DNA from: Actinomycetota bacterium | GTDB lineage: Bacteria; Actinomycetota; UBA4738; G016210805 | DNA length: 8,874 nucleotides | Assembly: GCA_016210805.1 (NCBI GenBank) | Contig: JACQTL010000011.1 | Span: forward strand, 1 to 8,874 | Reading direction: 5' to 3' | Shown: piece by piece, positions 5,971 through 8,874 of the stretch | Numbering within the stretch: the stretch's first letter is position 1 | Layout of the letters: every line of letters starts with the position of its first letter | The notes under the pieces: model-generated | Databases searched by the model: none | Told to the model about the DNA's origin: nothing | Seen by the model: only the letters and a program-made list of their open reading frames with translations | Translations under genes and position numbers: made by a program

Positions 5971-6956
5971 TGGCCGAGAAGAACGTCGTCCAGACGATCC
6001 ACGACACGCTGTGGGAGGAGATGAAAGCCGACGACCGCGTGGTCGTCCTGGGCGAGGACGTCGGCGCGAGGGGAGGGGTGTTCCGGGCCACGGCCGACTT
6101 CCTCCAAGAGTTCGGCGAGATGCGGGTGATCGACACGCCCCTGGCCGAGTCCTCGATCGTGGGGGTGGCCATCGGGATGTCGCTCCACGGGCTGCTCCCG
6201 GTGGCCGAGATACAGTTCGCGGACTTCATCCACCCGGCCTACGACCAGATCGTCTCCGAGGCGGCCAGGATCAGGTACCGGTCGAACGGCGACTTCGGAT
6301 GCCCCATCGTGATCCGGGCCCCATACGGCGGGGGGGTCCACGGGGCCCTGTACCACTCGCAGTCCATCGAGGCGACGTACGGCCACGTCCCGGGCCTGAA
6401 GGTGGTGGTACCGTCCACCCCCCACGACGCGAAGGGGTTGCTCAGGGCGGCGATCCGGGACCCCGACCCCGTGCTGTTCCTCGAGCACAAGAAGACCTAC
6501 CGGCTGATCAAGGGCGAGGTCCCCGACGAGCCCTACGAGATCCCCATCGGGGTGGCCGAGGTGAAGCGCACCGGGGAGGACCTCACCGTGATCTCCTACG
6601 GCCTCATGCTCCACCACTGCATGGAGGCGGCCGGCCGGCTCCAGGAGGAGGAGGGGATGTCCGCCGAGGTCGTCGACGTGCGCACGATCGCCCCCCTGGA
6701 CCGGGGGACGATACTCGACTCGGTCCGCAAGACGGCGAAGGCCATGGTCGTCTACGAGGACAACCGGACCTACGGCGCCGGGGCGGAGATCGCCGCCACG
6801 ATCGCCGAGGAGCTGATGTTCGACCTGGACGGCCCGATCGTGCGCCTGGCCGGGCCCGACATCCCGGCGATGCCCTTCTCCGGGCCCCTGGAGCACCGAT
6901 TCATGCTCGACGCGGAGAAGATCTACGAGCGGATGGCCGAGCTGGCCCGGTTCTGA
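5970..6956 (+). CDS. bkdB: 2-oxoacid dehydrogenase E1 beta subunit, branched-chain type
   Basis: The 328-residue protein is the beta partner of the E1 heterotetramer. It has a transketolase-like pyrimidine-binding domain (about 4-180) with LGEDVGARGGVFRAT, DTPLAESSIVG (Glu60, the residue expected to activate ThDP) and YGGGVHGALYHSQSIEA (conserved His129). A C-terminal transketolase domain follows (about 195-320) with LAGPDIPAMPFS near its end. FADFIHPAYDQIVSEAARIRYRSNG and HKKTYRLIKGEVP closely match my memory of Bacillus BfmBAB, so branched-chain specificity is likely. The ATG overlaps the E1 alpha stop in the sequence TGATG, with a purine-rich GGAGGCGGAG just upstream as ribosome site. A short G/C hairpin and the lipA promoter candidate follow the stop. 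Confidence 0.94.
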   Translation: MAEKNVVQTIHDTLWEEMKADDRVVVLGEDVGARGGVFRATADFLQEFGEMRVIDTPLAESSIVGVAIGMSLHGLLPVAEIQFADFIHPAYDQIVSEAARIRYRSNGDFGCPIVIRAPYGGGVHGALYHSQSIEATYGHVPGLKVVVPSTPHDAKGLLRAAIRDPDPVLFLEHKKTYRLIKGEVPDEPYEIPIGVAEVKRTGEDLTVISYGLMLHHCMEAAGRLQEEEGMSAEVVDVRTIAPLDRGTILDSVRKTAKAMVVYEDNRTYGAGAEIAATIAEELMFDLDGPIVRLAGPDIPAMPFSGPLEHRFMLDAEKIYERMAELARF

Positions 6957-6958
6957 CA

Positions 6959-6978
6959 CCCGCCGGAGCACCGGCGGG
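6959..6978 (+). terminator. GC-rich hairpin between E1 beta and lipA
   Basis: CCCGCCGG-AGCA-CCGGCGGG is a perfect 8-base stem with a 4-base loop, starting two bases after the E1 beta stop. There is no T-tract, so it is not a classic intrinsic terminator, although high-GC bacteria often have hairpins without one. It lies where the lipA -35 would be, so it could instead attenuate readthrough or stabilise the E1 mRNA end. Confidence 0.4.
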
Positions 6979-6986
6979 CCCGACGA

Positions 6987-6992
6987 TACACT
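6987..6992 (+). promoter_or_regulatory. Possible -10 box (TACACT) for leaderless lipA mRNA
   Basis: TACACT matches TANNNT and is followed by 7 bases and then the ATG of lipA at 7000, the spacing expected when transcription begins at the start codon. The intervening GGCGGGG is too close to the ATG to act as a Shine-Dalgarno site. Confidence 0.5.
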
Positions 6993-6999
6993 GGCGGGG

Positions 7000-8007
7000 A
7001 TGCCCACCAGGGACCACAACCCCCGCGGGAGGCGGCTCCACCTTCCGATCGTCTCCACGAACGGGCGGACCCACGCGTCCCCCGAGGCCGACACCCACGT
7101 GGCCCATTCGGTGGGGTGCGCCCAGGAGGCCCGGCCGGCGGCCAGGCGGCCCGAGTGGCTGCGGGTCAAGGCCCGGACCGGTCCGAACTACTCCGAGCTG
7201 AAGGGCATCATGCGGACCCTCGACCTCCACACGGTCTGCGAGGAGGCCGCATGCCCCAACATCTACGAGTGCTGGGAGGAGCGGGAGGCCACCTTCCTGA
7301 TCCTCGGGGACCGGTGCACCCGCCGGTGCGGGTTCTGCGACGTGATGACCGCGAAGCCCTTCCCGGTCGACGAGGACGAGCCGGCCCGCATCGCGGAGGC
7401 GGTGCGGGCGACGGGGCTCCGCTACGTCGTGCTCACCGGCGTGGCCCGGGACGACCTCCCCGACGGCGGGGCCCGGATCTGGGCGGCGGCGATCCGGGCC
7501 GTGCGGGAGGCCGTGCCGGGGTGCGGCGTGGAGGTCCTCCCCACCGACTTCAGGGGCGGTGAGGACGACATCGCCACGGTGATCGATGCCCAGCCGGACG
7601 TCTTCGCCCACAACCTGGAGACCGTTCGCCGCCTCCATCCTCGGATCCGGCCGGCGTTCGGCTACGACCGCTCGCTGGAGGTGCTCCGAATCGCCAACCG
7701 CCTGCGCCCCGGCCAGGTCACGAAGTCCAACCTCATCCTCGGGATGGGCGAGCGGCCGGAGGAGGTGACCGGGGCGATGCGCGACCTGGCGGACGCCCGG
7801 TGCGACATCCTCACCATGGGCCAGTACCTGCAGCCCTCGCGGTTCCACCTGCCGGTGGACCGGTGGGTGACCCCCGACGAGTTCGCGGAGCACGGGCGGG
7901 CCGGCCGGGCCATGGGCATCGCCCACGTGGAGGCCGGTCCCCTGGTCCGGAGCTCCTACCACGCGGGGAAGCAGCTGGAGCGGGCCGTGGCCGCCGGGCG
8001 GACCTAG
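7000..8007 (+). CDS. lipA: Lipoyl synthase LipA (radical SAM)
   Basis: LipA inserts two sulfur atoms into the octanoyl chain attached to E2 or GcvH, completing lipoate. The protein has 335 residues, within the family range. The auxiliary [4Fe-4S] cluster motif CX4CX5C is Cys80, Cys85 and Cys91 (CEEAACPNIYEC). The radical SAM motif CX3CX2C is Cys106, Cys110 and Cys113 (CTRRCGFC). The C-terminal RSSY (317-320) supplies the serine ligand of the auxiliary cluster. The first 45 or so residues, before RRPEWLRVK, are not obviously conserved, so GTG starts at 7099 or 7111 are possible. Coding-like third positions and the TACACT box before 7000 favour the long form. The stop shares a CTAG with the convergent tlpA gene. 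Position after E1 beta mirrors lipB after E2. Confidence 0.96.
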   Translation: MPTRDHNPRGRRLHLPIVSTNGRTHASPEADTHVAHSVGCAQEARPAARRPEWLRVKARTGPNYSELKGIMRTLDLHTVCEEAACPNIYECWEEREATFLILGDRCTRRCGFCDVMTAKPFPVDEDEPARIAEAVRATGLRYVVLTGVARDDLPDGGARIWAAAIRAVREAVPGCGVEVLPTDFRGGEDDIATVIDAQPDVFAHNLETVRRLHPRIRPAFGYDRSLEVLRIANRLRPGQVTKSNLILGMGERPEEVTGAMRDLADARCDILTMGQYLQPSRFHLPVDRWVTPDEFAEHGRAGRAMGIAHVEAGPLVRSSYHAGKQLERAVAAGRT

Positions 8008-8522
8008 CCGCCCAGCAGCTCCTGGATCGCGCCCTCCAGCCCCTCCTCGTTCACAGCGCCCAGCCACCGCAGGCGCATCTCCCCCGTGCGGTCCACGACG
8101 ATCGTGGCCGGGACCCCGGGGATCCCGAAACGCGCCCCCGTGATGCTCCCGTCGGGGTCCTCGATCGAGGGATACGTGACGCCGAACTCGCGGATGTGGG
8201 CCCGCGCCGCGGCGGCGTCGTCCCGGTAGTCGATCCCCAGGAACACCACCCCGTCGTCGGCGTACTCCTCGTGCAGCCGCTGGAGGAAGGGCTGCTCGAT
8301 CCGGCAGGGCGCGCACCAGGCCGCCCAGAAGTTCAGGACGACGATCTCCCCCCGGTAGTCCGCCGGGCCGATCCGCCCGCCGTCCAGCGTCTCGCCGGCC
8401 AGCGCGGGCATCGGGCCGGAGAGCTCCCCCTGCCCCAGGGCCGGCGGACGCTCCGACCCGAGCGCCGCCCAGGCTCCCAGTCCCAGGACGGCGGCGGCGA
8501 GAACGGCGGCCACTACGCGCAC
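8004..8522 (-). CDS. TlpA/ResA-type membrane-anchored thioredoxin-like protein
   Basis: The protein has 172 residues from the GTG at 8522. An N-terminal hydrophobic segment (VVAAVLAAAVLGLGAWAAL) acts as signal anchor or uncleaved signal. The thioredoxin-like domain follows, with IVVLNFWAAWCAPCR (Cys70, Cys73) and the cis-proline segment IPGVPATIVVD. This is the TlpA/ResA/CcmG architecture: an extracytoplasmic thiol reductant, often serving cytochrome c haem attachment or other exported cysteine proteins. No cytochrome biogenesis gene is visible, so the client is unknown. A GTG at 8531 would add three residues. I prefer 8522 because TAGCGT (8530-8535) ends 7 bases before it and no Shine-Dalgarno site is present. 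The gene lies directly behind rnpB in the same direction and converges on lipA. Confidence 0.88.
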   Translation of the reverse strand: MRVVAAVLAAAVLGLGAWAALGSERPPALGQGELSGPMPALAGETLDGGRIGPADYRGEIVVLNFWAAWCAPCRIEQPFLQRLHEEYADDGVVFLGIDYRDDAAAARAHIREFGVTYPSIEDPDGSITGARFGIPGVPATIVVDRTGEMRLRWLGAVNEEGLEGAIQELLGG

Positions 8523-8529
8523 GCCGGCC

Positions 8530-8535
8530 ACGCTA
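8530..8535 (-). promoter_or_regulatory. Possible -10 box (TAGCGT) for leaderless tlpA mRNA
   Basis: TAGCGT fits TANNNT with 7 bases before the GTG at 8522. It lies in the short gap after the rnpB 3' end, and any -35 would fall inside the last rnpB helix. No -35-like sequence is visible there. Confidence 0.35.
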
Positions 8536-8548
8536 CCAGGGGTACGGA

Positions 8549-8874
8549 GGAGCCGGCCTGTAAGCCGGATCCTGTGCGGCGACCCGAAGGCCGCCCGGCG
8601 ACCATCTCTCTGAGCGGCCGCGAACCTACCCGCGCCCGCTCCGGGGCCTGAGCCCTCGTGCGGCCTACCCGGGAGCTCGGGCGGGCCACCCTCGAACGCT
8701 CCCTGCTCGGCCTTGCTCCGGGTGGGGTTTGCCGAGCCGGACCGATCACCCGGTCCGCTGGTGAGCTCTTAACTCACCGTTTCACCCTTACCGCCGGGAT
8801 CGCGCACGGAGGCGGTCTGCTCTCTGTGGCACTTTACTCGGGTCGCCCCGCCTGGTCGTTACCCAGCACAATGC
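8549..8874 (-). ncRNA. rnpB: RNase P RNA (class A), 3' part; 5' end beyond window
   Basis: This is the catalytic RNA of RNase P, which removes 5' leaders from pre-tRNAs. Read on the minus strand, the conserved landmarks appear in order: GTAACGACCAGGCGGG, GTGCCACAGAGAGCAGACCG, GGTAAGGGTGAAACGGTGAG, the P10-P12 helices, CACCCGGAGCAAGGCCGAGC, a P15-type stem with a GGGTGG loop region (the GGU that pairs with tRNA CCA), CCCGGGTAGG, and finally ACAGGATCCGGCTTACAGG. The last element includes the 3' strand of helix P4. The 5' element (GAGGAAAGTCCGG type) lies past the right edge, so the 3' end cannot be fixed by pairing P1; it is estimated within a few bases of 8549. The organisation is class A, not the Bacillus class B type. 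Apparent open frames here are spurious. Confidence 0.95.

Noticed and set aside
5814..7169. A 451-codon minus-strand open frame antisense to E1 beta
   Set aside because: It is a complementary-strand shadow of E1 beta, which has unmistakable family motifs. The antisense translation is His/Gly/Val-rich with none.
8513..8749. Small open frames across the right edge
   Set aside because: This region is RNase P RNA. The conserved RNA landmarks explain the sequence and the translations carry no motif.

Overview
The window is very GC-rich, tightly packed bacterial DNA with few and short intergenic gaps. Near-universal G/C third codon positions, GTG and TTG starts, TANNNT -10 boxes placed directly before start codons (leaderless genes) and a class A RNase P RNA all point to Actinomycetota or a close high-GC lineage. 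I cannot place it more precisely. The protein-coding set is ordinary housekeeping metabolism, and I see no phage, insertion sequence, CRISPR array or tRNA.

Layout, left to right. The window opens inside the E2 (lipoyl acyltransferase) gene of a 2-oxoacid dehydrogenase complex, followed after 3 bases by lipB (octanoyl-ACP:protein transferase). Facing these on the minus strand are a class I SAM-dependent methyltransferase and, upstream of it, a CnoX/YbbN-like thioredoxin-TPR protein. A small secreted protein with RTX-type calcium-binding repeats then reads rightward, with its stop codon interlocked with that of a minus-strand acyltransferase (PlsC family) that carries an N-terminal acyl carrier protein domain. 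A 164-base divergent promoter region leads into E1 alpha, E1 beta and lipA (lipoyl synthase), all rightward. lipA converges on a minus-strand TlpA/ResA-type membrane-anchored thioredoxin, and the right edge holds the 3' part of rnpB (RNase P RNA), also on the minus strand.

Functional logic. E1 alpha and E1 beta resemble the Bacillus branched-chain (BfmBAA/BfmBAB) type more than the pyruvate type, as far as I can judge from remembered sequences, so the complex probably oxidises the 2-oxoacids of valine, leucine and isoleucine. E2 needs lipoate on its N-terminal domain (outside the window). LipB transfers octanoate from ACP to it and LipA inserts the sulfurs, so enzyme and cofactor assembly are encoded together. 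The E2-lipB half and the E1-lipA half are separated by about 3.2 kb holding four genes in mixed orientation.

The most interesting observations are the ACP-PlsC fusion beside a lipoate/branched-chain acyl locus; a repeated TANNNT-N7/8-start arrangement before four genes that lack a Shine-Dalgarno sequence, contrasting with clear Shine-Dalgarno sites at others; two convergent gene pairs whose stop codons share one CTAG; and tlpA starting about 25 bases after the rnpB 3' end. No wholly new biological system is evident.
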